Source of the DNA: an uncultured Mucilaginibacter sp.
Lineage (GTDB): Bacteria > Bacteroidota > Bacteroidia > Sphingobacteriales > Sphingobacteriaceae
Reading direction: 5' to 3'
Length of the DNA: 64,000 nt
Assembly (NCBI GenBank): GCA_903891475.1
Contig: CAITEP010000004.1
Location: forward strand, 1 to 64,000
How positions within the stretch are numbered: the stretch's first letter is position 1; every line of letters starts with the position of its first letter. The translations under genes and the position numbers were made by a program. This document shows positions 34,181 to 43,167 of this stretch, in pieces. The notes beneath the pieces were generated by a model that did not search any database, had not been told where the DNA came from, and saw nothing but the letters and a program-made list of their open reading frames with translations.

Positions 34181-34198
34181 ATCAAGTTAAATTATAAA
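34181..34198 (-). repeat. Candidate transposase end-binding site, right
   Basis: Read on the minus strand this is TTTATAATTTAACTTGAT, the counterpart of the site at 3711-3730. Just outside it the minus strand begins TG (CA at 34199-34200 on plus), the dinucleotide expected at the end of Mu-family elements. This makes 34200 one candidate right end. No matching 5-bp duplication was proven. Confidence 0.25.
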
Positions 34199-34227
34199 CA
34201 AATTTGTACCTGGTGCCAGAATGAATA

Positions 34228-34362
34228 ATGGAACTAATTTTCCATTTAGGAATTCTTGATTTTCTGGAAGAGGAAAAAGAGGGAATTGCTCAAATTGATA
34301 AAATCAAAACCAGCCAACGCGGTAATTCATTTGAGAACACCCTGCCGTTTTCCCTAAAATAA
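34228..34362 (+). CDS. Short open frame at prophage/host boundary (44 aa), unknown
   Basis: ATG at 34228, stop at 34360. The product is charged and helical (FHLGILDFLEEEKEGIAQ, IDKIKTSQRGNSFENTL). It could be the last phage gene or a fragment of a host gene cut by integration; it is not in frame with the GH3 remnant downstream. No family recognised. Confidence 0.35.
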   Translation: MELIFHLGILDFLEEEKEGIAQIDKIKTSQRGNSFENTLPFSLK

Positions 34363-34390
34363 CTGCCAACAGCAAAGATGTGATTGCGAT

Positions 34391-34555
34391 CCTAGCAGCT
34401 CGGATGATGTAATTCTAGACTTGATATTTAGAAAATTTGAACCCACTGGTAAACTACCCTTTAAGTTACCACTATCCATGGTTGCAGCATTAAATCAAAA
34501 AGAAGATATGCCATACGATGGTAAAACCCATTGTACCATTTTGGGTTTGGATTAA
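34391..34555 (+). pseudogene. GH3 beta-glucosidase C-terminal fragment
   Basis: The frame ending at TAA 34553 reads SDDVILDLIFRKFEPTGKLP, then FKLPLSMVAALNQKEDMPYD and GKTHCTILGLD. This matches the C-terminal domain of exo-beta-glucosidases of family GH3, which typically read DVLFGKFNPTGKLPFELP followed by QKEDVPYDSK. No signal, N-terminal TIM barrel or nucleophile remains, and upstream frames contain stops. It lies convergent to an intact but distinct GH3 gene (34785-37202). The prophage may have inserted in or near a former sugar-utilisation locus. Confidence 0.65.
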
Positions 34556-34733
34556 GTTATAATAGACAGCAAACCTATTGATTATATAAATTTTTGATGG
34601 AGGCGTTTAAATATGGTTAAGATTTTTTTCTATTCACCTGTCTATTATAACAGCGGCTTGTTAAACATTGTACATTTCGTTTTTTGAATTTATAGTAATT
34701 GTTTTGGGATGGATAATAGGATGCTTCCAAAAC

Positions 34734-34768
34734 AAAAAAGCCCTACGGCCATCACCGCAGGGCTTTTT
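34734..34768. terminator. Terminator downstream of GH3 gene
   Basis: AAAAAAGCCCT (34734-34744) pairs with AGGGCTTTTTT (34758-34768), with extra C-G/G-C pairs inside. It sits 17 bp after the GH3 stop on the minus strand. Confidence 0.9.
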
Positions 34769-34784
34769 TGTTTAATTGTTGTTT

Positions 34785-37202
34785 TTACTTATTTTTCAAT
34801 TCTTCAACCGGGGCTACAGGGCTTAAAGCTGTATGTGTTTTTTCGGTAACTATAGCTTTGGCTAAGCTAAATGTTACAGCATTTTCGGTATTGCGAGATG
34901 AAGTTCCAACCTTAACCTTATATTCTCCTGCATCAGCAATCCAAGCAGATTTGTCAGTTTGGAACGATGCTAGGTCGGCAGCAGTCAATGTAAATGTTAC
35001 TGTTTGAGCATCTCCCGGGTTTAAAAGATTTGTTTTAGCATATCCTTTTAATTCTTGTGCAGGTTTGTCAATAACCTGGGTAGGCGCGCTTAAATAAAGC
35101 TGGACCACTTGTTTTCCAGCTACCGATCCAGTGTTTTTAACGGTTGCTTTTACGGTAATACTACCTTTAAAATCTTTAGAGCTCAGGCTAACGTCGCTTA
35201 TGCTAAAAGTGGTATATGAAAGTCCGTAGCCAAATTCATAGGAAGGATTAACTTTGAATGAATCATAATAACGATAACCAACATATACACCTTCTGAATA
35301 GGTAACTTCTGAAGGCTTGCCCATCATCATGTTCGGTTTTTCGCCTGCAGGTAGTGGGAACTCCTTGCCAGGAAAATTTTTGGCTGTCGGCTCATCTTTA
35401 TAATTAACTGCGAAAGTAGTTGCAAGTTTACCAGATGGATTTACTTTACCACTAATGATATCGGCAATGGAGTTGCCACCTTCTAAACCTGGTTGCCATG
35501 CTAGCAATATACCATCAACCTGATCTTTCCAACTGGCTGTTTCAATTACACCACCAATGTTTAATACTACTATCACTTTTTTGCCTTTCGCATGAAAGGT
35601 GTTTGATACGCTACTAATAATCCCTTTTTCAGCGTTTGATAAATAATAATCACTTTCTAATTTCCTATCAGCACCTTCACCAGCGTTTCTGCCAATGGTC
35701 ACCACAGCAACGTCAGCACTATCGGCTACATCGTTAACAATGGGATTTACGTCCATTTCTGCAATTGGAGGTACTGGAATAAAAAAGTTTACCTGCTTTG
35801 GCTGTTTTGCTTTTGCTTTGGCAATATAATCAGTATAGTTATTAACCAATGATGTTTGCAAAGCATAACCCGCATTTTGTAAACCTTGTAATAAGGATAC
35901 TGTATAGGCTTTGTTTACATCGCCACTTCCGGTACCACCAGCAATTAAATTGTAGCTAGTGTTTCCAAAAAGCGCCACTTTTTTGCTACTAGCAATTGGA
36001 AGTGATTGCCCTTCATTTTTTAATAATACCATACCCTCTGATGCGGCTAATCTGGCAACAGCTGCGTGACCAGCTAAATCTGGCTTATCAGAATATTTTG
36101 TACCTAAAAATGTTGGTGATTTTAAAATTACTTTTAAAATACGCTCAACATTGGCATCTAATTGTTTAATGCTCAAAGTTCCTTTATTTACAGCATCAAC
36201 AATCGCTTCTGATTGATTTGGATTTCCAGGCATCAATAAATCATTACCTGCATTCATTTGTGCAACAGCATCTTTACCACCAAACCAATCTGTCATAACA
36301 AAACCATTTAATCCCCATTCATTTTTTAATATGGTAGTTAAAAGGTCGTTGCGCTCAGAAGTATAAGTGCCATTCAGTCTGTTATATGATGACATTACTG
36401 TCCATGGTTGAGATTGTTTAACAGCTATGGAAAAGCCTTTCAAATAAATTTCGCGCATGGTACGCTCGCTAACAATGGTATTAATGGAGTTTCTATTTGT
36501 TTCCTGATTGTTTGCAGCGTAGTGCTTTATAGAAGTACCTACTCCATTTGATTGTATGCCTTTTACTATAGCGGCAGTCATGCTACCAGCAATTAATGGA
36601 TCTTCTGAGTAGTATTCAAAATTCCTGCCACCTAGCGGATTACGATGAATATTCAGCGCTGGACCCAATATAACATCCACGCCATATTCTCTTATTTCGT
36701 TACCAAAAGCTACACCAACTTTTTTAACCATTGCCGTATCCCATGTTGAAGCTAATAAAGTAGCAACCGGAAATGCGGTGGCATAATAAGTATTCGGGTC
36801 ATTTGGTCTTTTCGGTTCAATTCTTAAACCTGCAGGGCCGTCTGAAACTGTTATTGAAGGAATTCCCAAACGTGGGATGGCATGAGTACGACCAGCCGCA
36901 CCAGGAACTTTTTCTGGAATATTATAGGCATCCGGGTCTGATGGAGGTAAGGTAAAGCCGCCAATGTCGATAGGTGCTGGTTTCTTGTCTTTTGGAGGAG
37001 GAGGCATACCAGGCATTTTAAAGCCCATGCCTACAACTAGTTTTGATTTTTCTTCCAGCGTCATTGCTGCAATAACCTGTTTTAGGCTGCTTTTGCCTAA
37101 TTGTGGTGCAGGTTTTTGATTCTGTGCTTTAGCGACATTAAAAAAAAGTCCGCAAACCACTATCAAAGCAGCATATGCTGTTGATTTGTTAATTTTTTTC
37201 AT
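34785..37202 (-). CDS. Secreted GH3 beta-glucosidase
   Basis: Hydrolyses beta-glucosidic bonds from the non-reducing end of oligosaccharides, probably in the periplasm. The 805-residue chain has a signal peptide (MKKINKSTAYAALIVVCGLF, cut near AKA), a GH3 TIM barrel with KHYAANNQETNR and the nucleophile Asp in GFVMTDWFGG (about residue 303), a C-terminal sandwich (LLKNEGQSLPI, then IGRNAGEGADRK) and a fibronectin-like tail. A Pro/Lys-rich MPPPPKDKKPAP segment follows the signal. Upstream DNA has CACAATG/CATTGTG palindromes. Confidence 0.92.
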   Translation of the reverse strand: MKKINKSTAYAALIVVCGLFFNVAKAQNQKPAPQLGKSSLKQVIAAMTLEEKSKLVVGMGFKMPGMPPPPKDKKPAPIDIGGFTLPPSDPDAYNIPEKVPGAAGRTHAIPRLGIPSITVSDGPAGLRIEPKRPNDPNTYYATAFPVATLLASTWDTAMVKKVGVAFGNEIREYGVDVILGPALNIHRNPLGGRNFEYYSEDPLIAGSMTAAIVKGIQSNGVGTSIKHYAANNQETNRNSINTIVSERTMREIYLKGFSIAVKQSQPWTVMSSYNRLNGTYTSERNDLLTTILKNEWGLNGFVMTDWFGGKDAVAQMNAGNDLLMPGNPNQSEAIVDAVNKGTLSIKQLDANVERILKVILKSPTFLGTKYSDKPDLAGHAAVARLAASEGMVLLKNEGQSLPIASSKKVALFGNTSYNLIAGGTGSGDVNKAYTVSLLQGLQNAGYALQTSLVNNYTDYIAKAKAKQPKQVNFFIPVPPIAEMDVNPIVNDVADSADVAVVTIGRNAGEGADRKLESDYYLSNAEKGIISSVSNTFHAKGKKVIVVLNIGGVIETASWKDQVDGILLAWQPGLEGGNSIADIISGKVNPSGKLATTFAVNYKDEPTAKNFPGKEFPLPAGEKPNMMMGKPSEVTYSEGVYVGYRYYDSFKVNPSYEFGYGLSYTTFSISDVSLSSKDFKGSITVKATVKNTGSVAGKQVVQLYLSAPTQVIDKPAQELKGYAKTNLLNPGDAQTVTFTLTAADLASFQTDKSAWIADAGEYKVKVGTSSRNTENAVTFSLAKAIVTEKTHTALSPVAPVEELKNK

Positions 37203-37509
37203 TTTAATTTTTTGTTTGGTTTATTTTGGCTGCACAATGATTCCCGAATAACCATTGTGTCAATAATACACAATTGTAATCAATATTATTGAAATTGCAA
37301 AATATATAGCTATAAATACCTGTAAAAAAATTAGCAAATGTTAAATAGCTATTATTTCGATTTAATGATAGTATTTGTTTAACTATTTGCCATCCATTTG
37401 TATCATTGAATAACTAAACTGATTTACAATCTAAGTGTAATACTTGAAGTCATGTATCATTAAAAAATATAAAAAAGCTATTTTAGCCTTGAACAATTAA
37501 AAAGCATAT
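37203..37509. other. Divergent intergenic region with palindromes
   Basis: No gene. CACAATG...CATTGTG (about 37233-37260) and ACAATTGT (near 37270) form inverted repeats upstream of the GH3 gene, possible operator sites for a sugar-responsive regulator. Divergent promoters for GH3 and the DACNV-like gene are expected here, but I cannot place them. Confidence 0.4.
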
Positions 37510-38655
37510 ATGACTATTAAATCTACCTACCAAGCAGCTAGTTTAGCTGCACCAGCCATTGAAAGTCATTTTGCCGAACTTGTTGAAACAAGTAAACATG
37601 ATAATTTAGGTGAAATTGCACCTAAGCCTACCCAATTAATTATTGAGGCAATTATTGACGTGGCTTTTTGGGCAAGTTTACGTAAAGAAGAAGGCAGCTC
37701 ACCAAAAATTTCACTGGCTTATTTACCCCCTTCTTTATCGGTACATCCTTTGATTTTTGAGAAACCTATCCTGCTAACCCCTGAAGTACTAACCAAACTG
37801 GCTCCAGCTGCCGAGCACGCAGGTATTCATTTGGGTGTTTGGCATCAAGAAAATAACGAATTATATATTTGGGGTACCACTAGGCATATACCTGACCATA
37901 CTTTTGTTTTAGAAGTAATTGAACCCGGATTGCTCGTGATAAAGCACAGACGCATTCATGGCTTTGGGAAGTTCATAAATGTAGCGGTATTAAAAGGCGA
38001 TGAAATAAAAATAATTGATAGCCTTAGCAAATCATTGCCGGATTGCCCGGCTTTATTAAGTTCATTGCTTGACTTTACGGCCACTACTGATATCAATAAT
38101 CCGCTAAATGTATTGATCCAATTAGCAGCATCTATGCGAGCGCATGGGCATGGCGGCTCATTGTTAGTAGTGCCCGAAGGGTCGGAGTCATGGCGAGATT
38201 CAATCATCAAGCCAATTAGCTATCCTGTTACTCCTCCATTTAAGGAGTTAAGAAATTTATTAGCGCAAAATATAGAGGAAAAGAGTATGCCCTTATGGCA
38301 AGATGAGGTTAACCGAACGGTAGAAAGCTTAGCAGGTTTAACGGCTGTTGATGGAGCCACCATTATTAACGACCAAATGGAGTTACTCGCTTTTGGGGCA
38401 AAAATTGGCTTGTCATCCAGTAGCTCCCCAGTAAACGAAATTTTGGTAACAGAACCCGTAATTGGTACATCAGGTAAAATTATTCATCCATCGCTTAATG
38501 GAGGTACTCGGCATTTATCGGCAGCACAATTCGTTTTTGACCAACGGGATGCTATTGCTTTAATTTCTTCCCAAGATGGCAGGTTTAGTATTTTCTCATG
38601 GTCTCCTTGTGAAGGTCTTGTACATGCACATTCAGTTGATGCTTTGCTTTTATAA
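37510..38655 (+). CDS. DisA-like nucleotide-binding sensor (DACNV-type)
   Basis: 381 residues. The C-terminal third resembles the diadenylate cyclase (DisA_N) fold: VDGATIINDQMELLAFGAKI carries a DGA motif, and GGTRHLSAAQFVF corresponds to the GTRH(R) motif, followed by AIALISSQDGRFSIF. The last Arg of the RHR triad is Leu here, so cyclase activity is doubtful. The N-terminal part with HGGSLLVVPEGSESWR is typical of the DACNV group, predicted nucleotide sensors. No c-di-AMP enzyme or effector neighbour is visible, so it is an orphan. Soluble, no signal peptide. Confidence 0.7.
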   Translation: MTIKSTYQAASLAAPAIESHFAELVETSKHDNLGEIAPKPTQLIIEAIIDVAFWASLRKEEGSSPKISLAYLPPSLSVHPLIFEKPILLTPEVLTKLAPAAEHAGIHLGVWHQENNELYIWGTTRHIPDHTFVLEVIEPGLLVIKHRRIHGFGKFINVAVLKGDEIKIIDSLSKSLPDCPALLSSLLDFTATTDINNPLNVLIQLAASMRAHGHGGSLLVVPEGSESWRDSIIKPISYPVTPPFKELRNLLAQNIEEKSMPLWQDEVNRTVESLAGLTAVDGATIINDQMELLAFGAKIGLSSSSSPVNEILVTEPVIGTSGKIIHPSLNGGTRHLSAAQFVFDQRDAIALISSQDGRFSIFSWSPCEGLVHAHSVDALLL

Positions 38656-38792
38656 CTATCCTATAAGAAGTTTTTTCAAATTGAATTACATTATTTTGAT
38701 TTAAAACCTAAAGTATTTCTAAATGTTTATCTTTCAAAATAAGCTAATTTTTAATTTCCTATTGAGTTTCTAAAAACAGAAGCTAATTTGAA

Positions 38793-39296
38793 TTAAACCG
38801 TTTGTGATTTTTGATGCGATTTTTTGCTAAAAAAATCATTTATAAAGTACAAAAGCAACACCAAATCAAAAAATAAAAATCCCTGCATTAAAGGTTTTGT
38901 TATTACTCCATCTAATGGAATTGGCGTTAAACCTAGATTTTGTAAAGTGACATGACCAAAGCCGGTCCAATTTATGGAATACAGTGTATACCCTAAAAGT
39001 AAAAAAATGGTTGAAACAAAAAATATAGCAATACCGCTAATTATATTCCTGTTGATGGTAGTTTTTAAGGGGTTTTTTAATTCCTGTTCTCTGATGGATG
39101 CCAAAACATTGTAAGTAAACCCCATTGACGGCTCTTCTAATTCTATGTTTAAAAGCTCCTCATTTAAGCCTATCAATTCATTGTACTTCTGTGAATAAGC
39201 TTCATTGGTAGCAATGAGCTTAGTAATTTTTTCATAATCATCACTTGTACAATTCCCATCCAAATAGTCCCAAAGTGTTTGTTCCATGCTTTTCAT
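38793..39296 (-). CDS. Membrane anti-sigma factor
   Basis: 167 residues. The N-terminal part (LWDYLDGNCTSDDYEKI, then NEAYSQKYNEL) resembles the cytoplasmic sigma-binding part of Bacteroidota anti-sigma proteins but lacks a zinc HCC motif. Two membrane helices follow (IISGIAIFFVSTIFLLLGYT near 85-105 and FLFFDLVLLLYFI near 140-153). It overlaps the ECF sigma gene by 4 bp, so the pair is co-translated. Confidence 0.78.
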   Translation of the reverse strand: MKSMEQTLWDYLDGNCTSDDYEKITKLIATNEAYSQKYNELIGLNEELLNIELEEPSMGFTYNVLASIREQELKNPLKTTINRNIISGIAIFFVSTIFLLLGYTLYSINWTGFGHVTLQNLGLTPIPLDGVITKPLMQGFLFFDLVLLLYFINDFFSKKSHQKSQTV

Positions 39297-39871
39297 ATCA
39301 ATTCTTTCACCTCATCTTTTAAATTTCGTTCCAACTTTTCTTTTAACCGCTGGCGTGCCCTAAAAAGTTTTACTTTAACAGTATTTGCTTCCATTCCCAA
39401 TACTTGTGCAATTTCTTCGAGCGACTGCTCACCTTTATAAAACAAAGTTATAATTATGGCGTCATCAGGCAAAAGTTGCTGAATTGCCTCGTTCAAATAA
39501 AACGACCTTGATTTATTTTCGGCATTGTTAACATCAAAGCTTCCATGATTTTCTATTTGTAAAAAGTTATTTTGATCATCAATGGATGATGTATCTAATC
39601 GTTTTTTACGTAAAAAAGTCATGGAGGTTGTGTAAACTATGCTATATAACCAAGTACTAAACTTAGCTTGTTTTTGAAATGCTGTTAATGAGCGGTATGC
39701 TTTAACAAAACAATCCTGCGCAATTTCCTCCCCATCCTCCCGGTTTTTAGCAAAACGCATGGCTAAGGTAAAAACAAACCTTTGGTGGCGCTTCACCAAA
39801 TCGGCGTAGGCGCTCTGGTTTCCAGCAATGGTTTGCTCAATTAGTTCGTTATCTGATAGCTTACTCTGCAT
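39293..39871 (-). CDS. ECF-type RNA polymerase sigma factor
   Basis: 192 residues. Region 2 (AMRFAKNREDGEEIAQDCFV and the -10-binding KFSTWLYSIVYT) and region 4 (EEIAQVLGMEANTVKVKLFR, HTH) are complete, with no region 3, as in ECF sigma factors. Its stop overlaps the start of the anti-sigma gene. The target regulon is unknown. The DUF6249-type gene next to it is a frequent companion of such pairs in this phylum, as I recall. Confidence 0.9.
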   Translation of the reverse strand: MQSKLSDNELIEQTIAGNQSAYADLVKRHQRFVFTLAMRFAKNREDGEEIAQDCFVKAYRSLTAFQKQAKFSTWLYSIVYTTSMTFLRKKRLDTSSIDDQNNFLQIENHGSFDVNNAENKSRSFYLNEAIQQLLPDDAIIITLFYKGEQSLEEIAQVLGMEANTVKVKLFRARQRLKEKLERNLKDEVKELI

Positions 39872-40128
39872 TTTTTAGATAGTAATAAGACAACCGAATA
39901 GAAAATCAGGTTACACCATTCGCTAAAATTACTTTTAATAGAGTTCCATCGATGTTTTATAAAAGTAAATTCATATTTATAAAGCTAATAAATTAATATA
40001 ATAACAATATTAGCCATTAACTTTTTTAACTTTTGCTGTAACCTCTATAAAAAAAGTGTTGTCATAACTAACAAATACGCCGTTTTGGTGAATTAAACAA
40101 AGCAATAAAAAAATTAAATTTATAAGTT

Positions 40129-40515
40129 ATGCTACACACAGAAGAATTAGGGGTAATGGCCGGAATTTTAGTCCCCTTAGCATTTTTTGCTATGATTTTC
40201 GGTATCGTTTATTTAAGTAAGCGTGAAAGAATGGCCATGATTGAAAGAGGTATGGATCCTAGGCAAAATAATATTTCTTGGATGCAACCTAGGCCTATGC
40301 AAAATTATTTAGGAGTAGGTCTTTTAATGATGGGTGCTGGTTTCGGCTTATTTTTAGCGTATGTTCTTGATAGCTTTGTATTGATTCAAAAAACTAATAG
40401 CGATAATCCAGCTATATACTTTTCGTTAATTACGTTTTTTGGAGGCTTGGGTTTATTAATATCTCATCTTATTGAGAAAAAAGAAGCCACTAAAGAAAAA
40501 AGGAATAATGTATAA
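40129..40515 (+). CDS. DUF6249-like membrane protein
   Basis: 128 residues, three membrane helices (ILVPLAFFAMIFGIVYL, YLGVGLLMMGAGFGLFLAYV, FSLITFFGGLGLLISHL) with a basic cytosolic loop containing the MIERGMDP motif. This helix pattern and the ERGMDP motif match DUF6249 proteins. It is divergent from the sigma/anti-sigma pair, which may control it. Confidence 0.75.
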   Translation: MLHTEELGVMAGILVPLAFFAMIFGIVYLSKRERMAMIERGMDPRQNNISWMQPRPMQNYLGVGLLMMGAGFGLFLAYVLDSFVLIQKTNSDNPAIYFSLITFFGGLGLLISHLIEKKEATKEKRNNV

Positions 40516-40516
40516 T

Positions 40517-40559
40517 AATTGAGGGGATAAAGATTCATCTGATACTCATCCCCTCAATT
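40517..40559. terminator. Terminator between convergent genes
   Basis: AATTGAGGGGAT (40517-40528) pairs perfectly with ATCCCCTCAATT (40548-40559). The stem touches the stop of the DinB-like gene on minus and follows the DUF6249 gene on plus. Confidence 0.85.
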
Positions 40560-41069
40560 TTACAAATACCTTTCCTTCAAAATTTTTACATGGTGCATTT
40601 CATGCCCGGCCGCAATGTACAATAGTCCTCTAACCGAAACAGGATATTTGCTTGCAATCCCCTTTTGCAATAATTGTTCCTCAGTAAATGACCGGAATAA
40701 GTAAAGGTTTGAACTGCGTGTTATCTTTAATTCATTGGCTAAATCTTCTAATGATCGAGCATTAAAAGTTGCCTTTTCCATATATAAGTCCTGATCAAAT
40801 CCGGGCAGTTCAATAGCTTCGCGGGAGAAACAAAGCGCACGGTAAGCAAAAGTACGCTCGGCATCAATCATATGTCCAACAACTTGTTTAATAGTCCATT
40901 TACCTTGTTCATAAGCAAAATCTCCTTTTGCGTTACCTATTCTTATTAAAAAATTGTAGGTGCTATCCTTTTGGTATTCTAAAATATCCATTATCGGATC
41001 GTTTCCTACCAAGTTTACATAACCGGCAGCATAGGGTGGATACTCATCAGGTTGTGGTCTGTTTATCAT
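40560..41069 (-). CDS. DinB-like metal-dependent protein
   Basis: 169 residues, four-helix DinB/YfiT-like fold. The three metal-binding histidines are visible: VGHMIDAERTF near 65 and AGHEMHHVKIL near the C-terminus. Members are often thiol-dependent transferases or hydrolases of unknown substrate. Its start overlaps the histidine kinase gene end by 23 bp, so the two are co-transcribed. Confidence 0.85.
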   Translation of the reverse strand: MINRPQPDEYPPYAAGYVNLVGNDPIMDILEYQKDSTYNFLIRIGNAKGDFAYEQGKWTIKQVVGHMIDAERTFAYRALCFSREAIELPGFDQDLYMEKATFNARSLEDLANELKITRSSNLYLFRSFTEEQLLQKGIASKYPVSVRGLLYIAAGHEMHHVKILKERYL

Positions 41070-42261
41070 TTTTAATGGTCTTTAATATTATTCTAAATGT
41101 AGTTCCTTTGGCAATTTCCGAATCCTTGACAAAAATTTGTCCATTATGGTAATTCTCAATAATCCGCTTTGTTAATGAAAGCCCAAGTCCCCAACCCCTT
41201 TTGCGGGTGGTGTACCCAGGCTGAAAAACGGTTTCAAATTTTGAACGTGGTATCCCTTTGCCGGTATCGGTTATATCAATAAACACCTGATCCTTTATCT
41301 TGTTTCCTTGTATTTCAACATTTATTTCGCCTTTGCCTTCAATGGCATTTACCGCATTTTTTAAAAGGTTTTCGAGCACCCAATCAAATAGGGGTACATT
41401 TAAGCCTGTTATATAGTTTGATTGACCTTTAACCGAAAAATGAATATTTTTACTCACCCTAAATTTAAAATAATTTATAAAATCATTCACCACCTCGTAC
41501 AAGTTATGGTCTTCGAGTTTTGGGGTAGAGCCAATCTTCGAAAACCTATCGGCAACAATTTCCAATCGCTTTACGTCATTTTCCATTTCACCAAATAACT
41601 GGTCGTCTTCGGCATTAAACTTTTCCTTAAGCAATTCAATCCAAGCCATTAAAGATGAAATAGGGGTGCCGAGTTGGTGAGCCGTTTCTTTAGCCAAACC
41701 AACCCAAACCTGGTCTTGCTCTGATTTACGTGATGAGTTAAAGGCCGTATAAGCCATTACCAAGAAAACAGTTATAATGGAAAGTTGTATATATGGGAAA
41801 TATTTTAATTCGGTTAGTAGGGCAGAATCTTTATAATAAGTAAACCAGGCATTTCCTAATATTTTAAGCTTAATAGGGGCATGCTGTTTTTTCATATAAG
41901 CAAGCTCGTCGGCAAAATAAACCGGGTCGTAGGTTAGTTTTTTATTGCCCTCGGCAGCCAACTTTATAAATGTTTTAGTAGTATCAAGGCCACGTGTAAG
42001 TATAATTCCTCCCTTTTCATCGGTTACTATTGCGGGTACTATGGAGCTATCTCGAACAGCAAAAACATAGTTCAGAAAATCATTATCATCCGAACCTAAA
42101 ACCTGCTTCATACTCATGGCCCATACTTGTGCGCGCGTACGCTCTGACTTTGCAATGTTTTTTACCAAATAATTGGTATACAACAATGAACCACTTGCTA
42201 TAATTACAGCAAATACCAACAGTAAGTATTTCCAACGTTTTTTTTGTTGATAGGGATTCAT
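41047..42261 (-). CDS. Membrane sensor histidine kinase
   Basis: 404 residues. Two membrane helices (YLLLVFAVIIASGSLLYT near the N-terminus and YIQLSIITVFLVMAYTA near 165) enclose a periplasmic sensor of about 125 residues. Then the H-box AKETAHQLGTPISSL (His about 197), N-box LLKNAVNAIEG, G1 DTGKGIPRSKF and G2 RGWGLGLSLTKRI are all present. No receiver or regulator is encoded nearby, so its partner is elsewhere. The AHQLGTP H-box resembles the HPK group found in several Bacteroidota kinases. Confidence 0.9.
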   Translation of the reverse strand: MNPYQQKKRWKYLLLVFAVIIASGSLLYTNYLVKNIAKSERTRAQVWAMSMKQVLGSDDNDFLNYVFAVRDSSIVPAIVTDEKGGIILTRGLDTTKTFIKLAAEGNKKLTYDPVYFADELAYMKKQHAPIKLKILGNAWFTYYKDSALLTELKYFPYIQLSIITVFLVMAYTAFNSSRKSEQDQVWVGLAKETAHQLGTPISSLMAWIELLKEKFNAEDDQLFGEMENDVKRLEIVADRFSKIGSTPKLEDHNLYEVVNDFINYFKFRVSKNIHFSVKGQSNYITGLNVPLFDWVLENLLKNAVNAIEGKGEINVEIQGNKIKDQVFIDITDTGKGIPRSKFETVFQPGYTTRKRGWGLGLSLTKRIIENYHNGQIFVKDSEIAKGTTFRIILKTIKNDKQTTT

Positions 42262-42394
42262 TCTTTCATGTTAAGTAGTGCAAAATACTTAACAACGGGC
42301 AAATTACTGAAAAAGTACCGAAGTGTAAAAGTTGGCACACCTTCTCGAATGAAACTAAATGCTAATCATATAAAATACAATCGTATCCGGTTTA

Positions 42395-43165
42395 TTAACC
42401 TTTGCGTAACATATCCGCATATTCATTAGGTAAAGGACTATCTTCAACAGCTTTGGCTGCCTTTTCAATATCATAGTCAAAACGGATAAACTCAACCTGT
42501 ACACTATCTCTGTTTTTGACTGAACTATCTTCGTTGATATGTAATAGCACATAACCGCCACGAGGGTCTTTATCTTTTGGCTTACCTATCGAGCCAATAT
42601 TAATAGCATGACGATAATGTGCACCCTCAATTGCTTCGGATTGTATAATGCGGTGATAGGGTTGGTGGGTATGCCCAAAACACATTACATCGGCATTTGC
42701 CGCTTCCATAATGCGGAGCATGCTTTTTTCGTCTCTATCCTCAAACAAATATTCATTAATTTTACGTGGACTCCCATGCACCAATAATACATTCAATTGG
42801 TCATGGTTTAATTGAAATTCCAAACGAATATGGGCCGGGAGGGTACGTAAATAAGCGCGTTGTTCATCTTTTACTACCTCGTTGGTATAAGCAATAGAAA
42901 CTTTCCCTAAAGCCTTTTCCTCATCGGTTTTGTATGCGCAACCGCAATCATCGCTATGCCTGCCGATGCCAAAGTCATAGTTTCCGGCAATACAAGGAAT
43001 ACCTCGTTTTCTTATTTCGTCAATCACTTCGTTGGGCCAAATATTGTATCCTACCAAATCGCCAAGGCAATAAATGGCATCAGGTTTTTGTTTTTCAACG
43101 TTCCCAAAAAATGCTTCCAATGCAGGTAGGTTTGCATGTATGTCGGAGAATAACGCGATTTTCAT
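42395..43165 (-). CDS. Metallophosphoesterase
   Basis: 256 residues, calcineurin-like. Metal ligands: FSDIHANLPAL (Asp 8, His 10), CLGDLVGY, AGNYDFG, LLVHGSPRK and CFGHTHQPYH. Likely a cytoplasmic diesterase of the YfcE/DR1281-like type. It lies 2 bp after the acr3 gene in the same direction, so it seems to be the last gene of the arsenic operon. A role in arsenic response is only suggested by position. C-terminal tail is unusually charged. Confidence 0.88.
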   Translation of the reverse strand: MKIALFSDIHANLPALEAFFGNVEKQKPDAIYCLGDLVGYNIWPNEVIDEIRKRGIPCIAGNYDFGIGRHSDDCGCAYKTDEEKALGKVSIAYTNEVVKDEQRAYLRTLPAHIRLEFQLNHDQLNVLLVHGSPRKINEYLFEDRDEKSMLRIMEAANADVMCFGHTHQPYHRIIQSEAIEGAHYRHAINIGSIGKPKDKDPRGGYVLLHINEDSSVKNRDSVQVEFIRFDYDIEKAAKAVEDSPLPNEYADMLRKG

Positions 43166-43167
43166 AA

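Larger units (their letters stand above)
3660..34200. mobile_element. Mu-like transposable prophage with contractile tail (ends approximate)
   Basis: The element is bounded by the S24 repressor on the left and the tail-collar fibre on the right. Between them are a MuA-like DDE transposase, MuB-like AAA ATPase, Gam-like protein, Mu-type portal (DUF935) and gp36-like protein, plus sheath, tube and baseplate W/J homologues, so it replicates by transposition and builds a myovirus particle. Head and tail genes are split over two strands, with terminase to tape measure on minus and protease to fibre on plus. Nearly all modules needed for a functional phage are present. One late gene is frameshifted. 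The end coordinates are estimates to within some tens to hundreds of bases. Confidence 0.85.
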
